NCBI GenBank assembly: GCA_944380885.1
Contig: CALWIZ010000020.1
Location: 1 to 42,012, forward strand
Length of the DNA: 42,012 nucleotides
Reading direction: 5' to 3'
From: an uncultured Clostridia bacterium
GTDB lineage: Bacteria; Bacillota; Clostridia; Oscillospirales; Acutalibacteraceae
Under the pieces are notes generated by a model, which saw only the letters and a program-made list of their open reading frames with translations, was not told where the DNA came from and did no database searches. Position numbers and translations under genes: made by a program. Of the stretch, positions 8,208-16,136 are shown in pieces; position 1 is the stretch's first letter, and the number at the start of each line of letters is the position of its first letter.

Positions 8208-9620
8208 TTAAATTGTTTCCACCTTGATAAGATTGGTATTGCCTGATTTTCCGTTGGTCACACCACCGGTAATTACTATCTTGTCCCCGCTTTCGAGTCC
8301 CAGTGTCTGCTTGGTAAACTTCTGAGCGTTATAGAAAAGCACCTCGGTAGACGGATAGTTCTCGCACATAACCGGAATCACGCCCCACGAAAGCGCGAGC
8401 TTGCGCCAGGTCTTTTCATCGGTTGTAAGACCTACTATATCAACAGGCGGACGGAAGCGGGAAACCATTCTCGCCGTCATTCCCGAAAGGCTGCACACGG
8501 CTATCGCCTTGGCGTCAATATCTATCGCCATACCGCAGGTAGCGTGCGAAATAGCGTCAAGTGTGTTCTTGATTTTGAAATCTGCCGCGAGAAAACGCTT
8601 TTTATAATGAATATTCTTTTCTGTGTTCTCGGCTATGCGTGCCATAGTCTCAACAGCTAAAACCGGATATTTTCCGGCAGCTGTCTCACCAGACAGCATT
8701 ATGGCGCTGGTACCGTCATACACAGCGTTTGCCACGTCTGATATCTCTGCTCTTGTAGGCCGCGCGTTGGTTATCATAGACTCAAGCATTTCGGTCGCTG
8801 TTATAACCCTTTTTCCGAGCAAGCGGCATTTTGTAATAATTTTTTTCTGAATAGCAGGAAGCTCCTCAAATGGTATTTCCACGCCCATATCGCCGCGAGC
8901 CACCATTATTCCGGCGCATTCCTCGGAAATTTCCTCGATATTATCAACTCCTGAGCGGTTTTCTATTTTGGCTATCAGCTCAACCTCTTGGGCGCCTATT
9001 TCCTTTAAATAATTCTTTATATCTATAAGGTCCTGACGGCAGGAAACAAATGAGCAGGCAATAAAATCCACGCCCTGCTTTATTCCGAAGGCTATATCCT
9101 GCTTGTCCTGCTCACTCAAATATTTCTGCTTGAGCGTCTTGTTCGGAAAACTCATACTCTTGCGGTCGGAAAGCACGCCGCCGACAGTCACCACGCAGTT
9201 TACGTCCGTATCGGTGGTACTTACCACCTCAAAAGTCATAAGCCCGTTGTTGAGCAGTATCCTGTCTCCCTTGTGCATATCGTGGGGGAGACCTTTGTAG
9301 TTTATTGAAACTCTCTTTTCATCGCCCTCAATATCATCGGCGGTGAAAGTAAAGCTGTCCCCCTCTTTAAGGGTAATTTTACCGTTTTTAAATGTCTTTA
9401 TACGGTATTCGGGACCCTTTGTGTCAAGCATGATCGCAATCGGTATTCCGAGCTTTTCACGCACCTTTTTCACAAGGTCTATCCTCTGCTTGTGATCTTC
9501 ATAGGTATTATGCGAAAAATTAAGTCTTGCCACATTCATTCCCGCCTTACACATTGCGGTAACGGTAGCTTCGTCTGAACAGGCAGGTCCCAGCGTACAT
9601 ACAATCTTAGTTTTTCTCAT
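8208..9620 (-). CDS. pyk: Pyruvate kinase
   Basis: Converts PEP + ADP to pyruvate + ATP. 470 residues, the basic form without the extra C-terminal PEP-utiliser domain seen in Bacillus. Motifs include KIVCTLGPAC at the N-terminus, ARLNFSHN, MLDTKGPE, the active-site IAKIENRSG, VARGDMGVEIP, ATEMLESM and the TSAIMLSGETAAGKYP helix. The start codon overlaps the stop of the upstream HD-hydrolase gene (TAATG), so the two form one operon transcribed from the promoter at 10252-10280. Transcription ends at the shared terminator at 8152-8188. Confidence 0.97.
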   Translation of the reverse strand: MRKTKIVCTLGPACSDEATVTAMCKAGMNVARLNFSHNTYEDHKQRIDLVKKVREKLGIPIAIMLDTKGPEYRIKTFKNGKITLKEGDSFTFTADDIEGDEKRVSINYKGLPHDMHKGDRILLNNGLMTFEVVSTTDTDVNCVVTVGGVLSDRKSMSFPNKTLKQKYLSEQDKQDIAFGIKQGVDFIACSFVSCRQDLIDIKNYLKEIGAQEVELIAKIENRSGVDNIEEISEECAGIMVARGDMGVEIPFEELPAIQKKIITKCRLLGKRVITATEMLESMITNARPTRAEISDVANAVYDGTSAIMLSGETAAGKYPVLAVETMARIAENTEKNIHYKKRFLAADFKIKNTLDAISHATCGMAIDIDAKAIAVCSLSGMTARMVSRFRPPVDIVGLTTDEKTWRKLALSWGVIPVMCENYPSTEVLFYNAQKFTKQTLGLESGDKIVITGGVTNGKSGNTNLIKVETI

Positions 9621-10216
9621 TATTCTTCACCCGTAATTTCTTTATATTTGCGCGCAATTTCCTCTTCTGTCGCCCTCATAGCATCAAGCGTTTCACCGAG
9701 CAGACGGTCAAGTTCCCAGCCGAGCATATCAGCGCCGTCGGTTATTACTTCCCTTGAACAGCCTGCCGCAAAACGCTTGTCCTTAAACTTCTTTTTAAGG
9801 CTTTTAAGCTCCATATCACTTACGCTTTTTGACGGACGCATAAGCGCCGCCGCCCAGATAAGACCGGTAAGCTCGTCAGCCGCAAAAAGTACCTTTTCCA
9901 TTTCGTGTTCCGGTTTTATGTCAACTGTTATTCCGTAGCCGTGGCTGCATACCGAATTTATAAAGTCTTCCTCCGCACCGATTTCTTTTAAAAGCTCCGG
10001 AGCCTTTATACAGTGCTGTTCGGGATAGTTTTCAAAATCAACGTCATGCAGCAGTCCGACAAGAGCCCAATAGTCCGCCTCATCTCCGTATCCGAGCTTT
10101 TCGGCAAAATACCGCATTACCGCCTCGACAGTAACGGCATGGCGGATATGAAAATGATCCTTATTATATTTAAGAAGCAGTCCGACTGCGTCCTCCCTTG
10201 TAATTTTTGTCTGCAT
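9620..10216 (-). CDS. HD-domain hydrolase
   Basis: A 198-residue protein with an HD-type metal-dependent phosphohydrolase domain. Visible ligands are His23/His26 in HFHIRHAV, the HD pair H57-D58 in LLHDVDF, a His in EQHCIKAP and a His in CSHGYG. The nucleotide or phosphate substrate is unknown; small HD proteins of this type in Clostridia are generally uncharacterised. It is the first gene of a unit with pyruvate kinase, with overlapping stop and start. The ATG has only a weak, distant AAGGGA, suggesting low translation. Confidence 0.82.
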   Translation of the reverse strand: MQTKITREDAVGLLLKYNKDHFHIRHAVTVEAVMRYFAEKLGYGDEADYWALVGLLHDVDFENYPEQHCIKAPELLKEIGAEEDFINSVCSHGYGITVDIKPEHEMEKVLFAADELTGLIWAAALMRPSKSVSDMELKSLKKKFKDKRFAAGCSREVITDGADMLGWELDRLLGETLDAMRATEEEIARKYKEITGEE

Positions 10217-10251
10217 TTTTAAATTTATCCCTTCATATTATCATTGTATAT

Positions 10252-10280
10252 ATTTTAACATATTTTTGCATAATTGACAA
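10252..10280 (-). promoter_or_regulatory. Promoter of HD hydrolase-pyk
   Basis: Minus strand: -35 TTGTCA (10275-10280), 17-nt spacer, -10 TAAAAT (10252-10257) with TG one base upstream. It lies 36 nt before the start codon. Confidence 0.6.
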
Positions 10281-10309
10281 GTGGCTTAACAATAGTTTTA
10301 CAATATAAA

Positions 10310-10345
10310 AAAGGTGTTTTTCCTTTGTCCCGGAAAAACGCCTTT
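10310..10345 (-). terminator. Terminator after the XRE gene
   Basis: A 14-bp stem with one mismatch (10310-10323 with 10332-10345) and an 8-nt loop. It is followed on the minus strand by a T run, just beyond the stop at 10359. Confidence 0.75.
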
Positions 10346-10358
10346 GACTTTTAAAATA

Positions 10359-10574
10359 TTATTTTCTTATATCGGTTCTTCCCGTCAGATAATCAAGTGA
10401 AACATCGAAACAGTCGGCTATTCTCACTAAAATCTCAAGCTTCGGTTCCCTTGTCATCAGCTCATAATTCTGATAGGTTTTTTCGGTTATATCACAGTAC
10501 ACCGCGACCTCCCACTGCGTAAGCCCCTTTTCGGCACGGCATTTTTTAAGTCTTTCAGACAAAATTTTTATCAT
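10359..10574 (-). CDS. XRE-family helix-turn-helix regulator
   Basis: A 71-residue single-domain Cro/CI-type DNA-binding protein: LSERLKKCRAEKGLTQWEVA, then the recognition region ITEKTYQNYE, ending in FDVSLDYLTGRTD. I chose the ATG at 10574 because AGGTG lies 6 nt upstream; an in-frame GTG at 10583 would overlap that site. The gene has its own terminator and faces the unrecognised gene at 10653. A perfect 13-bp palindrome sits between them. It probably autoregulates and may control the divergent gene; the target is inference. Confidence 0.88.
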   Translation of the reverse strand: MIKILSERLKKCRAEKGLTQWEVAVYCDITEKTYQNYELMTREPKLEILVRIADCFDVSLDYLTGRTDIRK

Positions 10575-10596
10575 TGTAATCACCTGTAATTTTAAA

Positions 10597-10609
10597 ATTG
10601 ATTATCAAT
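10597..10609. promoter_or_regulatory. Palindromic site in the XRE divergent region
   Basis: Perfect odd palindrome ATTGAT-T-ATCAAT. It lies in the spacer upstream of a minus-strand -10-like TAAAAT (10589-10594), where an XRE repressor would block its own promoter. Its use as an operator is inferred from position and symmetry only. Confidence 0.4.
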
Positions 10610-10652
10610 AAAACAGACGTCGGCGGTAAATAATAAACCTCGGGTGAAAATG

Positions 10653-11165
10653 ATGGTTATACTTTTTTCCGGACGTAAAAGCGCGGTCGAAAGGGAAATA
10701 ATCGAAATTCTGTGCGGGTACGGCGCGAATTACATTTCGGACAAAGCGGTTTTAGCCGGAGACGGCGGCTTTACCATAATAAGCGAATACAAAAAAACCG
10801 ACATAAATTTAAAAAACGGTATCGCCGTGTTTATAGACGATACCGACAGATTTGAAAATCAGGTTTTTCCGGACGGAATAACCGGAATCTGTGAAGACAA
10901 AAACATAACAGCGCTCGGGATTTTCAAAGCCTCGGGAATACCGGTAATAAGCTGCGGAATGAGCGCGAAAAACACCGTGACCCTCTCAAGCCTCGGCAGC
11001 GGCTCGCTGCTCGCGTCGCTCCAGCGCACCGTGACTGATTTAAGCGGCGGCGAAGTAGAGCCGGGTGAGTTTAAAATAAAGCTCACAAAGCCGTATACCC
11101 ATTTCGCTGTAATGGCGTCCGCCGCTGTGCTGCTCTTGAGCGGAATAGTTCCCGACGTTTTCTGA
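10653..11165 (+). CDS. Unrecognised protein, about 170 residues
   Basis: I do not recognise this family. The protein starts with a beta strand (VILFSGRKS) and alternates short strands and helices. It has a hydrophobic C-terminal stretch (HFAVMASAAVLLLSGIVP) that could be a membrane anchor or a buried strand. SCGMSAKNTVTLSSLGSGS recalls Mur-ligase-like or nucleotide-binding neighbourhoods, but no P-loop is clear. The start is uncertain: GTG at 10644, ATG at 10650 or ATG at 10653 share one frame. GGGTG at 10642-10646 is best spaced for 10653. The gene is divergent from the XRE regulator and is followed by a weak hairpin. Confidence 0.7.
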   Translation: MVILFSGRKSAVEREIIEILCGYGANYISDKAVLAGDGGFTIISEYKKTDINLKNGIAVFIDDTDRFENQVFPDGITGICEDKNITALGIFKASGIPVISCGMSAKNTVTLSSLGSGSLLASLQRTVTDLSGGEVEPGEFKIKLTKPYTHFAVMASAAVLLLSGIVPDVF

Positions 11166-11168
11166 ATA

Positions 11169-11198
11169 TTAAGCGGCAGGCATATTCCGGCCGTTTTA
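11169..11198. terminator. Weak hairpin between convergent genes
   Basis: TTAAGCGGC pairs with GCCGTTTTAA, with one G·U and a short offset, and is followed by TTTTAAA on the plus strand. It is probably the terminator of the gene at 10653-11165. Confidence 0.4.
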
Positions 11199-11212
11199 AA
11201 TTCACACTGTTT

Positions 11213-12385
11213 TTAAATGCGCGCCACACCCGATTTTCTCGCCGCCTCGGCAACCGCTTTCGCGACCGCCGGGGCTATTCTTTTATCAAACGCCTTCGGC
11301 AGTATATACTCAGCGTTAAGCTCCCCGTCGCTCACAAGGCCGGCAAGAGCGTAAACCGCCGCCATTTTCATTTCCTCGTTTATGTCCGACGCCCTTACGT
11401 CAAGCGCGCCCCTGAATATGCCCGGGAAAGCGAGCACATTGTTGATCTGGTTCGGGAAATCCGAGCGTCCCGTGCCGACAACCGCCGCGCCGCCTTTTTT
11501 AGCCTCGTCCGGCATTATTTCGGGAACAGGATTTGCCATTGCGAAAACCGCCGCGCCGCTGTTCATGGTTGCCACCATATCGCTTGTAACGATATTCGGC
11601 GCCGATACACCGATAAACACATCGGCGTTTTTCATAACATCGGCAAGGCTGCCCTTTTCCCTGTTAGGATTGGTTTTAAGGCTTAACTCCTTATGCGCCG
11701 GACTTAAATTCTCCATGCCCTCGTAAATTGCTCCGGCCTTATCGCACATAATAAGATTTTTAAGTCCCAGCTTCAAAAGCAGCTCGCCTATCGCCGTGCC
11801 TGCCGCTCCCGCGCCGTTTATCACGCATTTTATGCCGCTTAAAGTTTTTCCGGTTATTTTAAGGGCGTTCATTACCGCCGCTGCGACGCATATCGCCGTG
11901 CCGTGCTGGTCGTCGTGAAAAACCGGTATATCGCAGCGTTCCTTTAATTTTCTTTCAATCTCAAAGCAGCGGGGTGCCGCAATATCCTCAAGATTTATGC
12001 CGCCGAAGCTGCCCGATATTCTGTAAACCGTATCTGCAATCTCGTCAACATCATTTGAGCGAATACAGATAGGAAAAGCGTCAACACCGGCAAACTCCTT
12101 GAAAAGCACACATTTGCCCTCCATTACCGGCATTCCCGCCTCGGGGCCTATGTTACCGAGTCCCAGCACCGCCGAGCCGTCGGTTATAACGGCGATAAGG
12201 TTTGAGCGGCGGGTCAGCTCAAAAGACTTGGAATAATCGTTTTTTATCTCAAGACAGGGCTGCGCCACTCCCGGAGTATAGGCGACCGAAAGGTCATGCG
12301 CGTCCTTTACCTCGGTACGCGAGACAACCTCGATTTTCCCCTGCCATTCGTAATGCTTTTTAAGCGCTTCTTCTTTGATATCCAT
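11213..12385 (-). CDS. NAD(P)-dependent malic enzyme (decarboxylating)
   Basis: Oxidatively decarboxylates malate to pyruvate and CO2. 390 residues, the short bacterial form without a phosphotransacetylase-like C-terminus. Seen in order: the N-terminal malic domain with SVAYTPGVAQPC, ITDGSAVLGLGNIGP, the metal/substrate region FHDDQHGTA, and the NAD-binding Rossmann loop INGAGAAGTAIGELLL, ending in ANPVPEIMPDEA. The start is preceded by a weak GACGGTG. It stands as a single gene with an extended -10 promoter at 12420-12428. It links malate to the pyruvate/PEP pool handled by ppdK and pyk. Cofactor preference is not evident. Confidence 0.94.
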   Translation of the reverse strand: MDIKEEALKKHYEWQGKIEVVSRTEVKDAHDLSVAYTPGVAQPCLEIKNDYSKSFELTRRSNLIAVITDGSAVLGLGNIGPEAGMPVMEGKCVLFKEFAGVDAFPICIRSNDVDEIADTVYRISGSFGGINLEDIAAPRCFEIERKLKERCDIPVFHDDQHGTAICVAAAVMNALKITGKTLSGIKCVINGAGAAGTAIGELLLKLGLKNLIMCDKAGAIYEGMENLSPAHKELSLKTNPNREKGSLADVMKNADVFIGVSAPNIVTSDMVATMNSGAAVFAMANPVPEIMPDEAKKGGAAVVGTGRSDFPNQINNVLAFPGIFRGALDVRASDINEEMKMAAVYALAGLVSDGELNAEYILPKAFDKRIAPAVAKAVAEAARKSGVARI

Positions 12386-12419
12386 ATTTTAACACCGTCC
12401 GTATTTCTGTATATACTGG

Positions 12420-12428
12420 ATTATAACA
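12420..12428 (-). promoter_or_regulatory. Extended -10 promoter of malic enzyme
   Basis: The minus strand reads TG-T-TATAAT, 35 nt upstream of the start. The hexamer 17 nt upstream (TGTAAA) is a weak -35. Confidence 0.5.
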
Positions 12429-12455
12429 TATTTTTCCGATTTTTTACAGCATTAT

Positions 12456-12484
12456 TTGCATAAAAACCGCTTACGTGATAAAAA
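12456..12484 (+). promoter_or_regulatory. Likely promoter of the BofC-like gene
   Basis: TTGCAT (12456-12461), 17-nt spacer, TAAAAA (12479-12484), with TG one base before the -10. Confidence 0.4.
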
Positions 12485-12508
12485 TAACAGAAAAGAGAGG
12501 TTTTTATT

Positions 12509-12808
12509 ATGGACAAAACAAAACAGCGAAACATAATAATAATATCAATAGTTCTTACCGTCGCCGCCGTAATAATCCTTGTGGTTGCCGGCTTCGCGGC
12601 GTCCGACACCGAATATGAGCCGTCGGGCTGGGTGATAAAAAGCTACGGTAACAGCGTGGCGCTCTACAACGGCGACGAGCTTGAGGAAATATACAGCGAT
12701 ATAGTGCTTGACACGCTCCCGCCTGAGGACGTGAATATGCTTCAGTCCGGCATAGCCTTCCCGACCAGAGAAGAAGCCGAGCAGGCTATGGAGGATTATG
12801 ACGGATAA
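12509..12808 (+). CDS. Membrane-anchored small protein with BofC C-terminal-like domain
   Basis: A 99-residue protein. Residues 9-30 are a strongly hydrophobic segment after a basic N-terminus (MDKTKQR), so it is a signal anchor or uncleaved signal peptide. Residues about 40-98 follow the BofC C-terminal pattern: a VIKSYGNSVALY strand, LDTLPPEDVNMLQSGI, then a Glu-rich end closing in EDYDG. BofC itself restrains sigma-K processing in Bacillus sporulation, but this short form is common in Clostridia and its role is unknown. AGAGAGG precedes the ATG. It is a single gene closed by a strong terminator. The family match is from memory of the motif, not a search. Confidence 0.75.
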   Translation: MDKTKQRNIIIISIVLTVAAVIILVVAGFAASDTEYEPSGWVIKSYGNSVALYNGDELEEIYSDIVLDTLPPEDVNMLQSGIAFPTREEAEQAMEDYDG

Positions 12809-12835
12809 TTTTCTTCATAACGAATATTTTATAAG

Positions 12836-12871
12836 AAGTGATGGGGCAGCATTCTGGCTGCCCCATCACTT
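12836..12871. terminator. Strong bidirectional terminator
   Basis: Perfect 15-bp GC-rich stem (12836-12850 with 12857-12871) with a 6-nt loop and T-rich flanks on both sides. It separates the convergent BofC-like and sigma-factor genes. Confidence 0.9.
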
Positions 12872-12890
12872 CGCTTTTATTATGGTCTCA

Positions 12891-14540
12891 TTATTCTCCG
12901 ACTACAAGATAAGTGCCTTCTGCACAAACTTTGCTTTCAGGTGCAACAAGAAGACCTTCTTTTATACATTCTTCTACTGTATCGTGCATAAGCCGTACGC
13001 TCGCAATCAATGAATTATAATACTGATACTCACAAAGCAAATGCTTGGGGATATGTTTTTTAATATAATCCGCCATATCTCCTGCGATTTTTTCAGCTAT
13101 ACGCTTTGAATCTTCTTCAAAATCCGAAAGCAGACTGTAAAACTTTGCCTCATCATCAGCTTTCAAAACCAGTATTTTAGGTTCCAAAATATCTCCGTCT
13201 TTTTTAAGGTAGCCGCATTCGATCGCTTTGGCGGCTATTTCCTTTTCCGGTTCAGTCAGCGAATCTGTTTTTAAACCGCCTACCGAGCGCAGAGTCATAA
13301 TAATTTGAGGGTCAGTAGACAGGTTATGTCCGCAGCCGAAATGCTTATCAATACGGTCACTGTAAATATTAGCAAACAATACTTTTGAATACCCGCACAA
13401 ATTGCTTGCCGGTATACCGTCACAACCGTAAAACCCCATATTTAGCGTTTCATTTTCTTTTACAGCCACAGCCGCTGTTGTAAAATCACGCTTCGGTTTA
13501 TCTATGCCTTTAAAGTACTGTTCTTCAAGAATACTATTAATATTAGAAGTTAAACTCCATACCGGACGGGAAATAAGACACCACAGAATAAACCTTACGT
13601 CCTGTTGCTTGTTCAAAAAAGGAAAGGAAAGTATTTTATCGTCACTTTTTTCGACAGCAGTTTTTAAACAAGCGCAAAACTCGCCGAGATATTTCCCGTA
13701 TATACCGTTTGCTTCCTCATATTCAAAAGCATCCGCAATAATAATATTTGAAATATATTTTCCGTTGCCCAAATTACTCAAAAGCCCGTAGCTGCCGTTT
13801 ACACCTAAACACTGCAATTCTATTTCGTTTTCGATATATGGCATCGGCACACATAAAGCCTCGGAAAGCTCTTTAGCGGTTTTCGCCTCATTTTTACACA
13901 AATAAATGAGATTCTGTGACAAAAGACGTTCTTTCGCTTTTTCGCTCGGATCATTGCCCACAGGATTGCCGGTGCCTATAAACGCTAAATTCACAGGCTT
14001 TAACAATAAGTTTTTATTCTCCATTTTCTGCACCTCTTTCTTTACCGTGTTTCGGGCGGAAAACAATCTCTGCTTTACGGTAGTTTCAGAAATATCAAGC
14101 TTTTTTGCAATCTGCGATATTTTCATTCCGTCAATATAGTACATAATCATTACATCTCGGTAGATTTTCGCGAGAAATGATATTTCTTTTATAATGCGTA
14201 GTATATCGCTTTTTTCAGATTCCCTGTCTACAAAAGCATCAATCTGGCTATACTGTTCATACAAAACACAATCGGAATATTCATTGAATATCGTTTTTTC
14301 CGAATACGCTTTTTTGTTGCGGCAGAAATCCGCGTATGTTCTGTGCGCCACAGTCCATACGAAAGCGTAAAAATTTTCTATTTCCCTGCCGTTTTTTGCC
14401 GCCTTCAAAACATCGGCAATAATTTCAGAACATAAATCCTCCGCCTCGTATGAAGTGCTACACCTTCGGTAGGCGTATGCGTACAGTTTATCCAAAAACT
14501 CATTATCACAAAGCAATCTGACTGTTTCGTCCGTTTTCAT
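12891..14540 (-). CDS. Sigma-70-family factor with long C-terminal extension
   Basis: A 549-residue protein. Residues about 10-75 match sigma region 2 (YEAEDLCSEIIADVL, YAFVWTVAHRTYADF). Residues about 112-170 match region 4, with the helix-turn-helix MKISQIAKKLDISETTVKQR. An ordinary ECF-type factor would end there. Instead about 375 more residues follow. Residues about 200-270 look like a winged helix (ELSEALCVPMPYIENEIE, then GNGKYISN), and the rest is an unrecognised alpha/beta region. An internal ATG at codon 173 (14024) has AGAGGTG 7-8 nt upstream, so the extension may also be made alone. It is more A/T-rich than its neighbours. Terminators on both sides make it a single-gene unit. It is probably a sensor-sigma fusion; the signal is unknown. 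Confidence 0.85.
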   Translation of the reverse strand: MKTDETVRLLCDNEFLDKLYAYAYRRCSTSYEAEDLCSEIIADVLKAAKNGREIENFYAFVWTVAHRTYADFCRNKKAYSEKTIFNEYSDCVLYEQYSQIDAFVDRESEKSDILRIIKEISFLAKIYRDVMIMYYIDGMKISQIAKKLDISETTVKQRLFSARNTVKKEVQKMENKNLLLKPVNLAFIGTGNPVGNDPSEKAKERLLSQNLIYLCKNEAKTAKELSEALCVPMPYIENEIELQCLGVNGSYGLLSNLGNGKYISNIIIADAFEYEEANGIYGKYLGEFCACLKTAVEKSDDKILSFPFLNKQQDVRFILWCLISRPVWSLTSNINSILEEQYFKGIDKPKRDFTTAAVAVKENETLNMGFYGCDGIPASNLCGYSKVLFANIYSDRIDKHFGCGHNLSTDPQIIMTLRSVGGLKTDSLTEPEKEIAAKAIECGYLKKDGDILEPKILVLKADDEAKFYSLLSDFEEDSKRIAEKIAGDMADYIKKHIPKHLLCEYQYYNSLIASVRLMHDTVEECIKEGLLVAPESKVCAEGTYLVVGE

Positions 14541-14569
14541 AATATATACCTGCTTGTCTCATTCATGAA

Positions 14570-14581
14570 TGTTACACCAAT
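14570..14581. promoter_or_regulatory. 12-bp palindrome upstream of the sigma gene
   Basis: CATTCATGAATG is a perfect palindrome 30 nt before the sigma-factor start and just upstream of its AGG ribosome binding site. It may be an operator or part of an autoregulated promoter; position is the only evidence. Confidence 0.3.
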
Positions 14582-14653
14582 ATAGTCGGAGCAAAAAAGG
14601 TTCGGTTAGGTCATTACGCGTATTATTTTATCATAAAGCCTGAAAAAGTAAAA

Positions 14654-14687
14654 GTCCGCCCGGATAAAATGGCTTATCCGAGAGGAC
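14654..14687 (-). terminator. Terminator after mnmE
   Basis: CGGATAA pairs with TTATCCG around a 6-nt loop. It is extended across a 3x3 internal loop by GTCC/GGAC, and a T-rich stretch follows on the minus strand. Confidence 0.65.
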
Positions 14688-14720
14688 AATCAAACATATT
14701 ATATCTTACACAAAAAATTT

Positions 14721-16082
14721 TTATTTTCCCACGCAGAAACGGCGGAAAATTTCGTCGGTCACCTCGTTTGTGACCCGCCTGCCTGTAAGCTCGAAAAGCG
14801 CCGCCAGCGAATCGTCCACGCAGACGCCGACCGCGTCCATAGTGTTTCCTTCAAGAAGCGCCGAAAGCGCCTCGTTTACGCCGTCAAGCGCTCTTTCGGC
14901 GCAGGCGCGCTGACGCTCGTTCAAAAGCACCGCGCTGTCCGGATCAAGATTTGCGGTTCCGGAAATATCGGCTATCTCGGCGCAGAGCCTCTCATATCCG
15001 TCGCCGCTTTTCGCTGAGGTCTCGACCGTCCTGAAGCCGTCAAACACCGATTTGTCGATTTTGCTTTCCATATCGGTTTTATTGATTATAATTATTACGT
15101 TTCTGCCCCGCACGCTTTCAAGCAGTGACAAATCGTCACCGTCAAGCGGGCTTGTGCAGTCGAAAACGGCGAGTATCAGCCCCGCCGAGTCTATTCTCGC
15201 TTTGGCTCTGTCCACTCCTATGCTCTCAACCGCATCGTCGGTGTTTCTTATTCCGGCGGTGTCCGCAAGCCGCAGCACTATATCCCCCGCCGTGACCGTT
15301 TCCTCTATTACGTCCCTCGTAGTGCCGGCAATATCGGTCACTATTGAGCGTTCAGATCCGCTTAACATATTCATTAGGGTTGATTTACCGACATTCGGCT
15401 TTCCGACTATCGCCGTTTCTATACCCTCGCGCAGCACCCTGCCCGCGTCATAGGTTGAAAGCATTTCCTCAAGCTCTTTACGGGCGTGTTCAAGCATTTT
15501 TATAAAATTATCACGGTCGAGTCCCTCTATATCCTCGTCCGGATAATCGGAAAAAGCGGCTATTGACGCGTCCGCCGCTGTAAGGTCGCTTTCTATTTTT
15601 TCGATTTTACGGCTTACCTTTCCGGTATGTGCCGCACGGGAAATTCTTAATTCCGATTCCGATTTCGCCGAAATAAGCCCCATTACGCTCTCCGCTCTTG
15701 TAAGGTCGGTCTTGCCGTTCAGAAAGGCGCGCTTTGTAAACTCGCCCGGTTCAGCCGGAAAGGCGCCGTTTTTAAGTATCACCCTTAAAACCTCACGCAG
15801 CAGTATCCTGCCGCCGTGCACCGATATTTCCACAACGTCCTCGCCGGTATAGCTTTTAGGCGCACGGAAAACAAGAGCCACGGCGTCGTCCAGCACTTTT
15901 TCCCCGTCCTTTATCTCGCCGTATGCGGCACGGTAGCCGCAAAGCTCGGAGAGCTTTTTCCCCGAAAAGGCAAAAAATACCTTATCCGCGGTCTCGGCAG
16001 CCATTTCGCCCGAAATTCTTATAACGCCTATCGAGCTTTCACCCAGCGGCGTGGCTATTGCCGCTATCGTACGCTCTGCCAT
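14721..16082 (-). CDS. mnmE: tRNA modification GTPase MnmE
   Basis: Works with MnmG to make the 5-carboxymethylaminomethyl (or related) modification on wobble uridine in tRNA. 453 residues, full length. The N-terminal folate-binding domain starts TIAAIATPLGESSIGVIR. The central G domain shows GKPNVGKST, the DIAGTTRD switch, DTAGIR and NKTD. The protein ends in the conserved C-terminal FCVGK, whose Cys is typical (usually CIGK). The gene lies 54 nt after the aminopeptidase gene, with a terminator between them, so it probably has its own promoter or depends on read-through. MnmG is not in the window. Confidence 0.97.
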   Translation of the reverse strand: MAERTIAAIATPLGESSIGVIRISGEMAAETADKVFFAFSGKKLSELCGYRAAYGEIKDGEKVLDDAVALVFRAPKSYTGEDVVEISVHGGRILLREVLRVILKNGAFPAEPGEFTKRAFLNGKTDLTRAESVMGLISAKSESELRISRAAHTGKVSRKIEKIESDLTAADASIAAFSDYPDEDIEGLDRDNFIKMLEHARKELEEMLSTYDAGRVLREGIETAIVGKPNVGKSTLMNMLSGSERSIVTDIAGTTRDVIEETVTAGDIVLRLADTAGIRNTDDAVESIGVDRAKARIDSAGLILAVFDCTSPLDGDDLSLLESVRGRNVIIIINKTDMESKIDKSVFDGFRTVETSAKSGDGYERLCAEIADISGTANLDPDSAVLLNERQRACAERALDGVNEALSALLEGNTMDAVGVCVDDSLAALFELTGRRVTNEVTDEIFRRFCVGK

Positions 16083-16105
16083 TTACACACTTCCCTTTTA
16101 AAAAT

Positions 16106-16130
16106 CCCGGCGGTTTATTATGCCGCCGGG
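16106..16130 (-). terminator. Terminator after the M18 aminopeptidase gene
   Basis: CCCGGCGG pairs with CCGCCGGG (8-bp GC stem, 9-nt loop), followed on the minus strand by a T run. It closes the five-gene unit starting at 20414. Confidence 0.8.
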
Positions 16131-16136
16131 GTCATT

